Assembly: GCF_029478095.1 (NCBI RefSeq)
Contig: NZ_JAKOAV010000002.1
Coordinates: forward strand, 124,001-188,000
Origin: Pelotomaculum isophthalicicum JI
GTDB taxonomy: Bacteria; Bacillota; Desulfotomaculia; Desulfotomaculales; Pelotomaculaceae
DNA: 64,000 nucleotides
Reading direction: 5' to 3'
Below are positions 15,032-25,036 of this stretch, one piece after another. The notes beneath the pieces were generated by a model, which searched no databases, was not told where the DNA came from, and saw only the letters and a list, made by a program, of their open reading frames with translations. Every line of letters begins with the position of its first letter. The stretch's first letter is position 1. The translations under genes and the position numbers were made by a program.

Positions 15032-16900
15032 TTATGAAACCTCGCCTGAAGCTTCGCTCACTTGTTTGGCTTTGACCGTGTAAATTAGCACCTTTTCAAC
15101 CATGCCGCGCACGCTGGTCTCGCCCAGGAGCGTTATTTCCCCTGGCAGATTATCCTTGTTTTTAAGATACTTGAGCGCGCGGTCGCTCATAATGATGTTC
15201 GTCTTATACTCCTTGTTCATGCTCTCGAGACGCGAGGCCAGGTTCACTTCCCCGCCCATAATCGTGTAATCCATCCGTTCCGGACTGCCAACGTTGCCAA
15301 CCACCACCGGCCCGGAATTGATGCCGACACCGATGTTGAACAACGGTTCGCCCTGATCTTCCCATTTTTTATTAAGCTCCTTCAGGCGCTCCAGCATTTC
15401 CAGGGAAGCCGCCAGCGCCCTGTCCGCGTGGTCTTCGTAGTGAATCGGGGCGCCGAAAAAGGCCATGATCCCGTCACCCATATACTTGTCCAGAGTGCCG
15501 CCGTGCTTGAAAATTATCGCGTTCATCTCGGTAAAGTATTCGTTTAGCCGCTGCACCACATATTCAGGCGTCTTATCCTCGCTGAACGAGGTAAAACCAC
15601 GCACGTCCGAAAAGAATATCGTCAACTCCACCCTCATTCCCCCCAGGACAATGTCCTCCGGGTGCTGCAGCAAGTCAGACACCACGGCGGGAGGAACGTA
15701 GCGGGCAAACAGCGCGCGTGTGCGTCGCCGGTCCATCTCGGTGCGCACCAGGTTCTCGGCAGTCATGCCGGTGTAGATTAGCATGCCCAGCCCCAGCGGC
15801 GACGCCAGGTTAACCCAGTAGCGCCCATAGTACCAGGACAGGTACACGCCCACACCTGCCGCCGCTAAAATCACCAGCAGGTAGAGCAACCCCCGCAGGG
15901 GGTTTTTCGCCCGCGACACGCCAGCCACGGACAATACGCCGACAAGCAATAATATTACCAGGTTTACGGCCTGCGGCGCCCTTTTGTAAAAACTTTCAGC
16001 ATGATAGGTGGCCAGGGCGGAGGCATGCACCTCGACTCCCGGCGACGGCAGCGCGCCGCCCAGCACCATATTGCCGAGAGTGAAAGGAGTAGTTACATAG
16101 TCATGTTCAGAAGCTGAGGTAAAGCCGATAAATACGACCTTTCCCGCTAATTTATCGCTGCTTACCCGATCATTGAGGATGTCAGTAAAGCTGTATGTCT
16201 GAAAAGTTGAAGCGGGTCCCCAGAAGTTAATTAAGGACTGATATTTGTTATCTATGGGAACAGCCAAATCACCCGCGTACAGAACCCCTTTTCCGTCAAG
16301 CTTCAGGCTGTTCGGGTTAAGGCCCTTTTCCACCAGGTACGTGGCTACGCTAAGACTGGGAAACGGCCTGCCGAAAGTATTCGTATCCACAGTGGTGACA
16401 CGCCTGATCACACTGTCCACGTCTTCGGGCACATTGGCGAAACCGATGCCGTTGGTGGCAGCAGCCAACTGTTTCACCGGGAAGCGCGGAACCTGGTAAA
16501 CTTCGCCTGCGGCGTTCTGCTCAAAAGAGAACATGTTGCCCAGCACCACCCGGCCCTGCGCCTTCACCGCAGCTGCGAGAGCGGCGTTATCCTCCGGCGT
16601 GCCCGGCGTGTCGAAAACCACGTCGAAGCAGACCACCTTCGCGTCTTTCAGTTTTTCCAGCAGGCGGGCGTACATTTGGCGAGGCCAGGGCAGCAGCCCG
16701 ATTTCCCCGATGGAACGGTCGTCTATGGCCACCACCACGATATCCTCAGGCGCAGGCCGCGCTCCGCGCAGTTTGAACCAGCTGTCATACAAGCCCAGCT
16801 CCAGTCCTTCCCAAGCGCCGGCCAGGCTTGTGACCATAACCAGAACAACAAGCGCAAACGCCACGCCTTTTCCTTTCAGCTTTTCCACCCAGCCCCGCAT
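15032..16900 (-). CDS. CHASE2-domain adenylate/guanylate cyclase
   Basis: About 622 residues. After an N-terminal membrane anchor (VAFALVVLVMVTSLAGAW) comes a CHASE2 sensor with YDSWFKLRGARPAPEDIVVV and AIDDRSIGEIG-PWPR motifs. Three hydrophobic segments follow, then a class III cyclase domain: ELTIFFSDVRGFTSFSE with the metal Asp, KYMGDGIMAFFGAP with the second Asp, and VGNVGSPERMDYTIMGGEVNLASR. It would sense an extracellular signal and make cAMP (or cGMP). The start is ATG 16900, after AAGGAAGG; upstream in-frame codons look non-coding. No cAMP receptor gene is adjacent, although the cNMP-binding fusion at 30736 might respond. Confidence 0.88.
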   Translation of the reverse strand: MRGWVEKLKGKGVAFALVVLVMVTSLAGAWEGLELGLYDSWFKLRGARPAPEDIVVVAIDDRSIGEIGLLPWPRQMYARLLEKLKDAKVVCFDVVFDTPGTPEDNAALAAAVKAQGRVVLGNMFSFEQNAAGEVYQVPRFPVKQLAAATNGIGFANVPEDVDSVIRRVTTVDTNTFGRPFPSLSVATYLVEKGLNPNSLKLDGKGVLYAGDLAVPIDNKYQSLINFWGPASTFQTYSFTDILNDRVSSDKLAGKVVFIGFTSASEHDYVTTPFTLGNMVLGGALPSPGVEVHASALATYHAESFYKRAPQAVNLVILLLVGVLSVAGVSRAKNPLRGLLYLLVILAAAGVGVYLSWYYGRYWVNLASPLGLGMLIYTGMTAENLVRTEMDRRRTRALFARYVPPAVVSDLLQHPEDIVLGGMRVELTIFFSDVRGFTSFSEDKTPEYVVQRLNEYFTEMNAIIFKHGGTLDKYMGDGIMAFFGAPIHYEDHADRALAASLEMLERLKELNKKWEDQGEPLFNIGVGINSGPVVVGNVGSPERMDYTIMGGEVNLASRLESMNKEYKTNIIMSDRALKYLKNKDNLPGEITLLGETSVRGMVEKVLIYTVKAKQVSEASGEVS

Positions 16901-17014
16901 CGCTTCGCCTTCCTTCGGCAAAAAGTTTCTATATTTGACATAAAAAATATACCTATACCATGCTATCACCCAATAAGAGCTTTGTCCACGAAAAATTGCG
17001 TACATTCAATCATG

Positions 17015-17053
17015 ATCAAGCCCGGAGGGGTTTGTTCCCCGCCGGGCTTGATT
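17015..17053. terminator. Strong hairpin, possible terminator
   Basis: ATCAAGCCCGG and CCGGGCTTGAT form an 11-bp stem with inner pairs GGGG and CCCC. It lies between the cyclase start and the S-layer pseudogene end. T-runs are poor on both sides. Confidence 0.45.
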
Positions 17054-17117
17054 TAAACCGTTAAAAATCGTATCCTAATTGTGTGGGTAATACGCCCCTT
17101 TTAAAAACTACTTTTTC

Positions 17118-18202
17118 TTATGGTGAGCTGAAATAGCCGCCGATAGTCCAGCCAGCTGTGCTGGGCGGTGAAAGCCCGTCCGATGATCTCAGATTGCCGT
17201 CGGCTTTAAGATAAAATACATCTCCTGGAACCAGATTACCGCCTGTTGCGTTGATTACGGTAAGAGTTAGGGTTCTGGCGTCATTCCAAGTGCCGCAATA
17301 GTCCGTACCGAACGATTTCCCTTGGAAGTCAATCAGGGCATCAACGGCTGCCTTGTTGTTGACTGGCGGTTGGTTGGTGTCAATGTCAAAAAGTATGATA
17401 ATTGTATCGCCGTTGCCCCACCGGGAAGAGATACACTGCCGCTAATGGTGCTTCCGGTAAGGATGGTAAGGTTTTTATTAGTTGCATTTCCTTGGGAGAC
17501 GTCTATCTCCCCGTCGTAGTAGCCCTGCAGTACACAATTTGGCACTATATCTTTCACCGAGTACCGTACCAGGTAGCCGCACGCCGCGGGAACAACCAGG
17601 CTATAGTCCGCATAATTTTGTCCTTGCTGGATAACGATGTCCGTCCACCCGTTCGGAGGGTAATCCTTGTTAAGCATAGCCTCCACCCTAACGCTGAGAC
17701 TGGATGACGCCAGTTGCCCTTCCGGCAGCGATACCTTTCCGGAAATGGTGTATCCAGCCAAGAGACTAAAGTCGATGTTAGCCTGGTTCCCAGCTCTAAC
17801 ATCCACTCCTTCAGCGGAATCGTAATTTGCCGTGGTTATATAATCAAAACCATAATAGCCGCGCTGAGCATAGCTTGAGTTGCTTGTTTGCCGATGTCGT
17901 TGTAGGTCTGGGCAGCGGGAGCCTGTCCTGCTAACTTATTTGCCCTGGCCAGCATGGCGGCCGCCTCGGCCCTGGTCAGGGTGCCGGCCGGGTGGAAGCT
18001 GCCGTCGGGGTAGCCCTGGATGAGGTTGGTCTTCACCAGGTAGTTGACGAACGGGTAATAGGTATCGTTTTCGGGCAGGTCTGTAAACACCGGTCCGGCG
18101 GCATACACGCCGGGTACCGCGTACAGGCCGAATACTGTGGTGACTCGCTAGTGCGACGGCGCAGATGCATGCTATCCTCAACACGTTATTGCGGAACTTC
18201 AT
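17118..18202 (-). pseudogene. S-layer-homology surface protein, multiply frameshifted
   Basis: Pieces of one secreted protein lie in three different frames. A start with signal-peptide-like sequence (MKFRNNVLRIACICAVALAS) is at 18202. An SLH domain (VFTDLPENDTYYPFVNYLV, YPDGSFHPAGTLTRAEAAAM) is at 17836-18108. Carboxypeptidase-regulatory-like repeats (AGYTISGKVSLPEGQ, TGSTISGSVSLPGGA) are at 17333-17806. A C-terminal piece (GTWNDARTLTLTVINATGG) ends at TAA 17118-17120. At least three frame changes break it. SLH domains bind secondary wall polymers, so the ancestor was an envelope protein. Confidence 0.85.
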
Positions 18203-18549
18203 AACACACCCCCTCTAAGGTAATATAATCAAACTTAATATTCCCACTTCCTCTCCAGCCGCATCCGGCGATTAGTTTTAACCCATGTTCGTTGAGCAAT
18301 TAATTGACTTTTCACCCTCGTCTTTGATTTACACAAAATATATCACTATTAGTTTATCACTGGTTACCATACCGTAATTTTACACTTCTCGAGTATTTTT
18401 TTAAAGAGAAATCTTTAACCCGACTGTAAACAATATGCCCTTGCGGCTTAAATAACCCACTCGCTATAGCCACCCGCCGGCAGTAAAAGGATTTTGATGA
18501 TGTCTGTCTAATTATTTCCGTAAGATTATTTAATGGAAGGACTGAAAAT
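18203..18549. other. Intergenic region
   Basis: No gene is visible in these roughly 350 bases. It separates the minus-strand S-layer pseudogene from the plus-strand gene at 18550. TTGACT near 18305 could belong to a promoter but no good -10 is correctly spaced. Confidence 0.5.
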
Positions 18550-19341
18550 ATGATTAAAGAAATGGGATTACCGGTACTTTCGGAAAATTATGTTTTACAA
18601 ATACTACTTCAAGAATCAGATAAGTTTATAAATTTTTATAAAAATGAAAGACATAAAATTAGAGTTAAAGTAAACTGGGCTTTTGACGAGAGGTTAAACT
18701 CCCAAATAAAGTCTATTGGTTTAGAAAATCCAGATACCAAAGAAATCGAGTATGTTGTTATAATAAAACAGGTTCCAATACAGTTTGACGATGCTTTTGA
18801 CACTGCGCATGAATTACAGCATTTAATCTTAAATCAAGAAGGCTTTCCAAGTCTTTGTTATATTAATAATACCAATAATGCTAACATTAATTTGGTCAAT
18901 GGCATGAATGATTTGGCTTGCCGCATTTCCAAATCAATAAATGATCCATTAGTTAATTCAAGATTAGTTAAGTACAATTTTGATTTATGGGATAATTATG
19001 ATAGAGTTTCAAAAGCTCAAATGCCTTTCATGCAATCTATAAAAAATATTTTTCCAAATGAGCCTTCTAAGATGGAAGGGAAGGCATTTATTGCATCCAC
19101 ATTCATTCAAGCTGTCTTGGATTGGGAAGTAGCATGCCGGGTATCCCCGAACATAAATAATAATTATATAAAAAACCTTAGTTCCATGTTTCCCGTGACG
19201 ACCAAAGAGACAGAGGATATATTGGCGCTAATTAAGGCTCACGGCTACGATTCTCCTGATAAAGCTAGTATCATTTTCTACAATATAACTCAGAAATATG
19301 GACTCGGACATTTATTTACACTCCCCCTTTTAAATATATAA
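18550..19341 (+). CDS. Hypothetical protein with HExxH motif
   Basis: A 263-residue protein of unknown family with no signal peptide. DTAHELQHLILNQEG (about residues 88-102) contains HELQH, the zinc-metallopeptidase HExxH signature. A downstream acid ligand might be the Glu of SKMEGKAFIAS. The gene is far more AT-rich and uses more Asn/Ile/Lys codons than most neighbours, which suggests horizontal acquisition. The ATG follows GGAAGGAC. It stands alone between a pseudogene and minus-strand genes. Peptidase activity is inferred from one motif only. Similar orphan HExxH proteins occur in defence and phage contexts, but nothing nearby supports that here. Confidence 0.6.
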   Translation: MIKEMGLPVLSENYVLQILLQESDKFINFYKNERHKIRVKVNWAFDERLNSQIKSIGLENPDTKEIEYVVIIKQVPIQFDDAFDTAHELQHLILNQEGFPSLCYINNTNNANINLVNGMNDLACRISKSINDPLVNSRLVKYNFDLWDNYDRVSKAQMPFMQSIKNIFPNEPSKMEGKAFIASTFIQAVLDWEVACRVSPNINNNYIKNLSSMFPVTTKETEDILALIKAHGYDSPDKASIIFYNITQKYGLGHLFTLPLLNI

Positions 19342-19602
19342 TAAGCATCTATTTTTCACAGCCTCCGCAAATCCCGCGGAAACAGCAACGACCGCCATAT
19401 TCCAGCGGTAATTACGTCTCCTTCTTTAGCCTTGAGCGGAATAAAGGATATCGGTAAAGATTTTACAGACCGCAGGCCATTTTATTGAGTATTTACATTG
19501 ACCAAGGCAATGGCAGTGCCGCAATTCTCGCTCAGCAACCTACTCCAATATTTAGAACTAAAGCCGGGACTCGCAGTTCCTGGTTATTTAACGTGACTCT
19601 GT

Positions 19603-19806
19603 TTATTCAACCGTCGTCGTACTCTTTCGATTACTCCATTTAGACATAATGTTTATATGACTTCTACGTTTTTTCGCCTTATGGCCTGGTGACAGCTCAC
19701 CCGGCTGGCCATATTTTGCATGTATCTCATTAAGTTGTTCGGATGTAAGCTGATAACTGTTTATTAGACTATCTTCCACGAAATATTTATTTTCGATACG
19801 GACCAC
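19603..19806 (-). CDS. Small hypothetical protein
   Basis: A 67-residue frame opening with GTG after GAGGGGG. The first 35 residues (YFVEDSLINSYQLTSEQLNE, then IHAKYGQPG) read like real protein. The basic tail (KAKKRRSHINIMSKWSNRK) looks less constrained. I recognise no family. The spacing between ribosome binding site and GTG is very short. It could be a decayed gene. Confidence 0.3.
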   Translation of the reverse strand: MVRIENKYFVEDSLINSYQLTSEQLNEIHAKYGQPGELSPGHKAKKRRSHINIMSKWSNRKSTTTVE

Positions 19807-19916
19807 GCCCCCTCAAATTAACACAAACATAATTGTATGATATATGAACCTGTTTTATGCGAATTCCCCACAGCCATTTTTTACATATCAATAGTAGCCG
19901 ATGAAATTCGGAGGCG

Positions 19917-21164
19917 TTATGGCAAACAGGTGTTTGAGGGAAGGACTTTTATATCTATACACAATATGAAACGGTTACTATTAACATCCTCAAACTGCGA
20001 AGATATTGTAATGCACAGGTTACCTGATGCCAAAGAGATATATGGTTCAGTTGTAAATTGTGTTGATCCAGTGCTCATAAGATAATAATAATAATCTTTT
20101 AATGAATGTTCTGTTCCTTTTTTAGCTGGTCCATATATCTTGCTGTTTCGTTTTATTTTTAGCTGATCGCAAAAGGTTTCAGTAATTTGTGTACCACTTT
20201 CATTTATTATATAAATACACTCCACTATTGTATATTTTTGAATTATAACACTGAGCATATCATCGAAATTATCACATGTTACATTAGAAAGTTCATTGAT
20301 AATATTGGATAAGACCATATAATATTCTTGATACATAAGTTTAATTGATTTAATCTTATAGGTCATATAATTATTAAATTTATTGGCAATATAAAAAATA
20401 TTTTTTTTGGTTTTTTCATCTGTCACAAATGTATAATCCTGTGGTTTTGAAAAATAAAATCCCTGAAGCATATCCGCGCCAAGCTCAAGCGATACTAAAG
20501 CTTCTTCCTCTCTTTCTACACCCTCCGCGACAACAAGGGCACCTATTTTTCTTGAAAGGTTAACTAATGATTTGAATATTTCTTGTTTATAAAAATATTT
20601 ATCAATATAACTGATTATTCCTTTATCTATTTTCAATATATCAGGTTTAACAAGAGCTACTCTATCTAAATTAGAATAACCGGAGCCAACATCATCCAGT
20701 GCTGTCAAGTATCCCTTTTCCTTATATGTGTTTATAAATTTCTCCAGAGATTTAGTATCACGTACTTTAGATTCAACAATCTCTATAACTATATTATTTG
20801 AAAATAGATCTAAATTTTTAACCATGTTTAACAAATGTCCCGAGCCTACAATCCCATTATCCATTATTGACGTATCTAAATTAAGGAATAAAATATAGTT
20901 CTTATTTTCGAAATTATTAAATTTGTAAGCCTCCAAAGCCTTTTTTCTACACAACCTGTCTAATTCCAAATTCATATTTTTATGTCTGGCAAATTCAAAC
21001 AAAGTATCTGGAGAAATAATTTTATTTGTTCCAGTATTTAGACCTCTGCATAAGGATTCAAAACCAATTATTGATTTCTTTTTAACGGATATAATTGGTT
21101 GAAAATATATACGTATGTTCTCATTATATATAATATTATTTATATTAATTATACTGTTATCCAA
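19917..21164 (-). CDS. EAL-domain protein, probable c-di-GMP phosphodiesterase with C-terminal sensor domain
   Basis: A 415-residue protein. The EAL domain spans residues 15-255: FQPIISVKKKSIIGFESLCR (the EAL triplet is ESL), LNLDTS, VIEIVES, ALDDVGSGYSNLD, KPDILKIDK, VAEGVEREEE and GFYFSKP. All metal and catalytic acids appear kept, so hydrolysis of c-di-GMP is plausible despite Ala-to-Ser in the name motif. The C-terminal 150 residues resemble the Cache-like tail of YkuI-type proteins. The gene is AT-rich relative to neighbours. A GGDEF protein at 32639 is the likely opposing activity in this window. Confidence 0.85.
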   Translation of the reverse strand: MDNSIININNIIYNENIRIYFQPIISVKKKSIIGFESLCRGLNTGTNKIISPDTLFEFARHKNMNLELDRLCRKKALEAYKFNNFENKNYILFLNLDTSIMDNGIVGSGHLLNMVKNLDLFSNNIVIEIVESKVRDTKSLEKFINTYKEKGYLTALDDVGSGYSNLDRVALVKPDILKIDKGIISYIDKYFYKQEIFKSLVNLSRKIGALVVAEGVEREEEALVSLELGADMLQGFYFSKPQDYTFVTDEKTKKNIFYIANKFNNYMTYKIKSIKLMYQEYYMVLSNIINELSNVTCDNFDDMLSVIIQKYTIVECIYIINESGTQITETFCDQLKIKRNSKIYGPAKKGTEHSLKDYYYYLMSTGSTQFTTEPYISLASGNLCITISSQFEDVNSNRFILCIDIKVLPSNTCLP

Positions 21165-21210
21165 AATTACACCTGCTTCTAATTAAGTCATAAAATATCC
21201 ACTGTGATTC

Positions 21211-22698
21211 TTAGTCATTTAACCGAACATCTGCTCCCAAAACACCAATTATCGTACCATGACTGTCCTTCATCGGAACGGATATGGTCAAGCACAATTT
21301 TTTGGTAATTGCGGATAAGTAAATGTCCGATACGTATTCCTCACCAATGGCAGCTTTTTGCCACCACTGGCGAATCCGGGCATTAGCCAAGCCGGCTGGC
21401 GGCTCGGAAAAAATAAACGTACCGTCCATACGGTTCGACCATACCGCCTCAAGCTCAGGTTGTCTGGTTATTAGTTCTCCCAGCACTTGTTGATGCTCAT
21501 TGGCGTTTAGAGAAGTAATGCGGGGATTTTCGGACTCCGCGCACAATACTTTGAGCAGCCGCTCTATATTTTCTTTGTGTGCCACGCTGCTTGTAATAGC
21601 GCTGGTATCTATCTTTACTTTCCCGCTGACATCTTCCAACATGCCTGCCGCTTTTTGCAGGCGCACGCCGGTGGTGGTGATTTTCTCAAGGTTTTCTTTC
21701 TGCGCTTCTGCAGCTGCGCTTACTTGTTGCAGATAGCCTTGTATTTCTTCGCTACTTCTTTCAACGGTGGAAGATATGGCCGACACCGCACGGGCAATTT
21801 CGGTCAGCACAGCTTCAGCGTTAACCGTATTTTCAACTCCTTTAGCGACACTTTTCCGGTCACTCTCCACCGTTGATTTGACCTTTTCAACCTCTTTACG
21901 GATAGATTGAAGTATCTTGACGGTGTCTCCCACGGCTGTAAATGTTTTCTCAGATAGTTTTTTAACTTCTTCGGCCACAACTGCGAATCCCTGGCCATGT
22001 TCACCGGCGCGGGCTGCCTCTATGGCTGCGTTAAGCGCCAGCAGCCTGGTTTGATCAGAAATTTCGGCAATAGTGTTTAGGATGACGTCAACCTGCCCTA
22101 CTGAGGTATCTAACGTCGTTACATAGTCAGCTACTTGCTTCGAGTCGGTATCGGCTTGTTCGATAGCGCGGCGGGCAGAGCCCATATCCTCCAGGCATGT
22201 AGCAACCGCTTGCTCATTTTCCTGTGTCTCTTGCCGTAATTTCCGGGACATGTCAGCCAGCGAACCGGCCACTACTTCCACCCTGGTGAAGTCCCTGGCT
22301 ATTTGCCCGGATGCCTTGATAGTCAGATTCATTTGTTCAACAGCTGCAAAGACCTGTTGCGATGCCAGTTGCGCCATCCCGGACACATCCCTTAACAGCT
22401 TTGCGGTCTCATCGGCTGCTCCAGCCAGGCTGCCGTATTCCTTCGGATAGTGACGCTTCTCTTTTAGGACGGCAACCTTCCCCGCCGCAAGATTTTTTAT
22501 CTCCTGATTTAAAAAATAAAGCCATCGGTTATTTTCTTTACGCCACAGTGTGCCCAATAATAAGCCGGTGATCAGTGTGTTAACAACCAGTGCCGAGACA
22601 GCCCTGATTTCCCAGCGGCAAAAAGCCGATAACGCAATAACAGAGAGGAAAGTAAAGAATAATAAATATAATCTCGTCAGCTTCTTATTTATCAGCAT
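21211..22698 (-). CDS. Methyl-accepting chemotaxis protein with C-terminal Cache-like domain
   Basis: A 495-residue protein. Two N-terminal hydrophobic segments ([17 protein letters not shown] and [17 protein letters not shown]) anchor it with almost no periplasmic loop. The cytoplasmic signalling hairpin has the signature [20 protein letters not shown], then [17 protein letters not shown]. After the signalling domain, about 85 residues ([18 protein letters not shown] through [15 protein letters not shown]) resemble a PDC/Cache sensor, normally N-terminal and outside the cell. This implies intracellular sensing. The start is ATG 22698 after GGAGG; upstream in-frame codons are ignored. Confidence 0.85.
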   Translation of the reverse strand: MLINKKLTRLYLLFFTFLSVIALSAFCRWEIRAVSALVVNTLITGLLLGTLWRKENNRWLYFLNQEIKNLAAGKVAVLKEKRHYPKEYGSLAGAADETAKLLRDVSGMAQLASQQVFAAVEQMNLTIKASGQIARDFTRVEVVAGSLADMSRKLRQETQENEQAVATCLEDMGSARRAIEQADTDSKQVADYVTTLDTSVGQVDVILNTIAEISDQTRLLALNAAIEAARAGEHGQGFAVVAEEVKKLSEKTFTAVGDTVKILQSIRKEVEKVKSTVESDRKSVAKGVENTVNAEAVLTEIARAVSAISSTVERSSEEIQGYLQQVSAAAEAQKENLEKITTTGVRLQKAAGMLEDVSGKVKIDTSAITSSVAHKENIERLLKVLCAESENPRITSLNANEHQQVLGELITRQPELEAVWSNRMDGTFIFSEPPAGLANARIRQWWQKAAIGEEYVSDIYLSAITKKLCLTISVPMKDSHGTIIGVLGADVRLND

Positions 22699-23016
22699 AG
22701 CTTCAAACCTCCTATTTATAAAATCGTATCCAGCGTGGGCAATCAATAAAAAAAGCCCTTGCCGCCAGAACAGCCAGGACTTCATCGTCAATATTTCTTA
22801 TATCTTCTTCGATAATCAGAATAACAAAATTATACCAATATCATGATTTAAGAACAAGAATTTTTTATTGTAATCAATTCAGTTTTCCTATTTGGCAGTT
22901 TCGCCGCATTCTCTTTACCTCAGCCGCGGGTTAGTTGTGTCACTGACTAAGACCTATACCGAAAACAAGCTGGAGAAAAGATTAAATTCTACTGTACGAT
23001 AGACAAGCGAATCCTG
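22699..23016. other. Intergenic region
   Basis: About 320 bases between the chemoreceptor start and the end of the UPF0316 gene. A minus-strand frame at 22710-22840 reads protein-like ([20 protein letters not shown]) but has no start codon. Nothing else is supported. Confidence 0.4.
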
Positions 23017-23610
23017 TTAAGGCCTGTGCCGGGGAAAAATCCCTCCATGGATGGAGCGAATATCAGATATATTAAAAAAAATATCCGGCGCAACCTCATT
23101 TATAATATTTATGATATTGGGAACATTTTTCCTTTTAACAGTGACAAGAAGTACTTCCCGAATACCTGTCCTGCCCTCTCCTGTTATTTTGGTGACACCG
23201 TAATTCTCCTTCCTCAACCGGGCAGTCAATAAGTCGCCAAATGACATTTTCGGAAACACTTGAATGACCACATATCCGAAGGCCATTTTCCCCTCTATAA
23301 AGGCCCCGGCGATATTCCCGGTGGCAAATCCCCCTGAGTAGGCGATTATTTTAAGAGGATCACTTATTCCGCCGGATATAACCGTACCTAAAACCAACAC
23401 AAAAACAGTCACCTCAAAAAATCCAATGATTGCCGCTACAATATAATAACCTCTAGTCAGCATCAAGAGCCGGAAGACATCGAGCGAAACATCCACTACT
23501 CTGGCAGCAAAGATTATAAAATAGCCATAAACGGGGTTTGCAAAGATTGTTTCCAGGATATGCTTCCCTCCTCGCCAAAAAACAGGGTCACGGTTACACT
23601 CTGATCTCAT
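23017..23610 (-). CDS. UPF0316/DUF2179-type membrane protein
   Basis: A 197-residue protein with three hydrophobic helices (YGYFIIFAARVVDVSLDVFR; YYIVAAIIGFFEVTVFVLVL; IAYSGGFATGNIAGAFIEG) and a soluble C-terminal part with REVLLVTVKRKNVPNIINII, the DUF2179 fold. This is the layout of UPF0316 proteins, whose function is unknown. The start is ambiguous. ATG 23610 adds about 16 atypical residues. A GGAGGG motif closer to ILETIF favours a later non-ATG start. The uvrA-like fragment ends 36 bp upstream on the same strand. Confidence 0.75.
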   Translation of the reverse strand: MRSECNRDPVFWRGGKHILETIFANPVYGYFIIFAARVVDVSLDVFRLLMLTRGYYIVAAIIGFFEVTVFVLVLGTVISGGISDPLKIIAYSGGFATGNIAGAFIEGKMAFGYVVIQVFPKMSFGDLLTARLRKENYGVTKITGEGRTGIREVLLVTVKRKNVPNIINIINEVAPDIFFNISDIRSIHGGIFPRHRP

Positions 23611-23645
23611 TTTATTATTCCCAAAAAATACCCGCAAGGATTCTA

Positions 23646-24516
23646 TTATAAGGATTTTCGCAAACAATCCGCTGTAATTGTTTCTCCATTTTTCAACATT
23701 TCCAACGGCGTCCCGGTAAATACAACTTGTCCACCATTTTTGCCTCCCTCCGGGCCAAGGTTTACAATCCAATCGGCGGCTTTTATAACCTGCTGATTAT
23801 GTTCTACTACAATTACAGTGCTTTTGGAATCCAACCGTTGCGCCGCGGCTTAACTCTCCCAGCCGCTCCCCCAGGCAATCCGGGCAAATATCAAAATCAA
23901 AATAATCGTTCAATTGTTTCGCGTCGCCGCCTTTATCGGACATCCGCCTCCAAAGCGTTGGAAAAACGCCCTCAAATTTGCCCGCTACAACTGTCCTGGG
24001 GGGAAGAATACCGGGAAATACTTTCTTCACCTCATCGCTTTCCACGCCATGGAAAAGAATCGATTTCATCTTGTAATTGCAATGATTGCAATACATAAAC
24101 ACTTTAAATTTTCCATCCGCTTTTTCAACTTCTTCCTTGCATTCCGCGGCCGATATCACTTCATCGCAGTGGGGACAGACCTGTACTCCCAGCTTTTCAT
24201 AAACAATCCGAAGGTCCGTATAAATGTCGGTAAGCGTTCCAACGGTCGAACGGGGATTTTTATTCGATTCAGTTTGGGTAATCCTGACTGCCGGCGACAC
24301 GTTGCGAATAAAATCAATTTTAGGTTTACGAATCCCCTGATACCCTATTGCCTCCAAATACTGTCTTTGACATTCCTGGTAGATAACATCGATTGCCAAT
24401 GTAGATTTCCCGGAGCCTGACAGCCCCGTGAAAACGATCAACTGATCACGGGGTAGCTCCAGTGAAATATCCTTTAAATTTCCCTCTCTGGCGCCACTTA
24501 CGATAATATTAGACAT
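23646..24516 (-). pseudogene. UvrA-like ATPase with large internal deletion
   Basis: The N-terminal part (start ATG 24516 after GAGGGGGG) reads IIVSGAREGNLKDISLELPR, then the Walker A LSGSGKSTLAID and the zinc-finger-type pairs CPHC and CPDC. After GELSRGATV the frame fails. The extreme C-terminus of UvrA ([20 protein letters not shown], then NLGPEGG) follows at 23646-23834 in another frame. Several hundred residues with the second ATPase core are missing. The ancestor resembles the UvrA2/UvrA-like class. The remaining N-terminal half probably has no repair function. Confidence 0.85.
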
Positions 24517-24622
24517 TATATTCCCCCCTCTCTCCCAGCTTTTATTGATACGCAAATCGCTGCCCAGCATGATGTTGATTTGAGCCTATTTTGGCTTTTA
24601 ACTGCTTTCTTTTATATGGAGG

Positions 24623-25036
24623 CTACTCCATAGGAATCAATTCAGCGTATTGCTCAGGGCCAAATTCGCGGTCATATTCAATGTCGTTGAAGATGTCCGG
24701 GAAATTCTGCTTCATGTATAATAACATGGGTATCATGAGTTGCTTTAAAGCGGCAGGCGTTGTTGGTAAAGTGGTGACTTCCAGTAATTCGTGCCACTGT
24801 GCCAGTGTATAGCGGTAAACAATTCTGGTTTTTGTAACCCCTTGGGTGATTTCGGTAGGAAACCGGAAGGGTTTTTCCGCGTCGAATACCCGTTGTATTG
24901 ATACCGCTAGGGGTACGCCGATATCCTTTCCGTAAACCGCAATGGCGATAATTTCTGTCTCAATGATAGCGCTGGTTGCTTGTGATTGTTGATTATCTTT
25001 GGGAGGTATTTGGACCAGCAATAAAGGAGTGTTCAT
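24623..25036 (-). CDS. Hypothetical protein
   Basis: A 137-residue protein I do not recognise. It begins MNTPLLLVQIPPKDNQQSQA, has IETEIIAIAVYGKDIGVPLA as a likely beta region and a helical C-terminal half (ALKQLMIPMLLYMKQNFPDI). No signal peptide, membrane span or metal motif is evident. GGTGATC just before ATG 25036 matches the anti-Shine-Dalgarno extension; ATG 25048 is the alternative. It stands alone on the minus strand. Confidence 0.55.
   Translation of the reverse strand: MNTPLLLVQIPPKDNQQSQATSAIIETEIIAIAVYGKDIGVPLAVSIQRVFDAEKPFRFPTEITQGVTKTRIVYRYTLAQWHELLEVTTLPTTPAALKQLMIPMLLYMKQNFPDIFNDIEYDREFGPEQYAELIPME

Noticed and set aside
19342-19602. Possible remnant of a small DUF3006-like gene (minus strand, IPLKAKEGDVITAG)
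   Set aside because: Only about a dozen suggestive residues in one frame with stops around; too weak to list.
19837-20085. Plus-strand 82-codon frame
   Set aside because: It overlaps the end of the EAL gene on the other strand and has no family resemblance, although its start is not impossible.
22700-22840. Riboswitch (c-di-GMP type) upstream of the chemoreceptor
   Set aside because: The conserved GEMM motifs could not be found by eye; the sequence reads more like leftover coding sequence.
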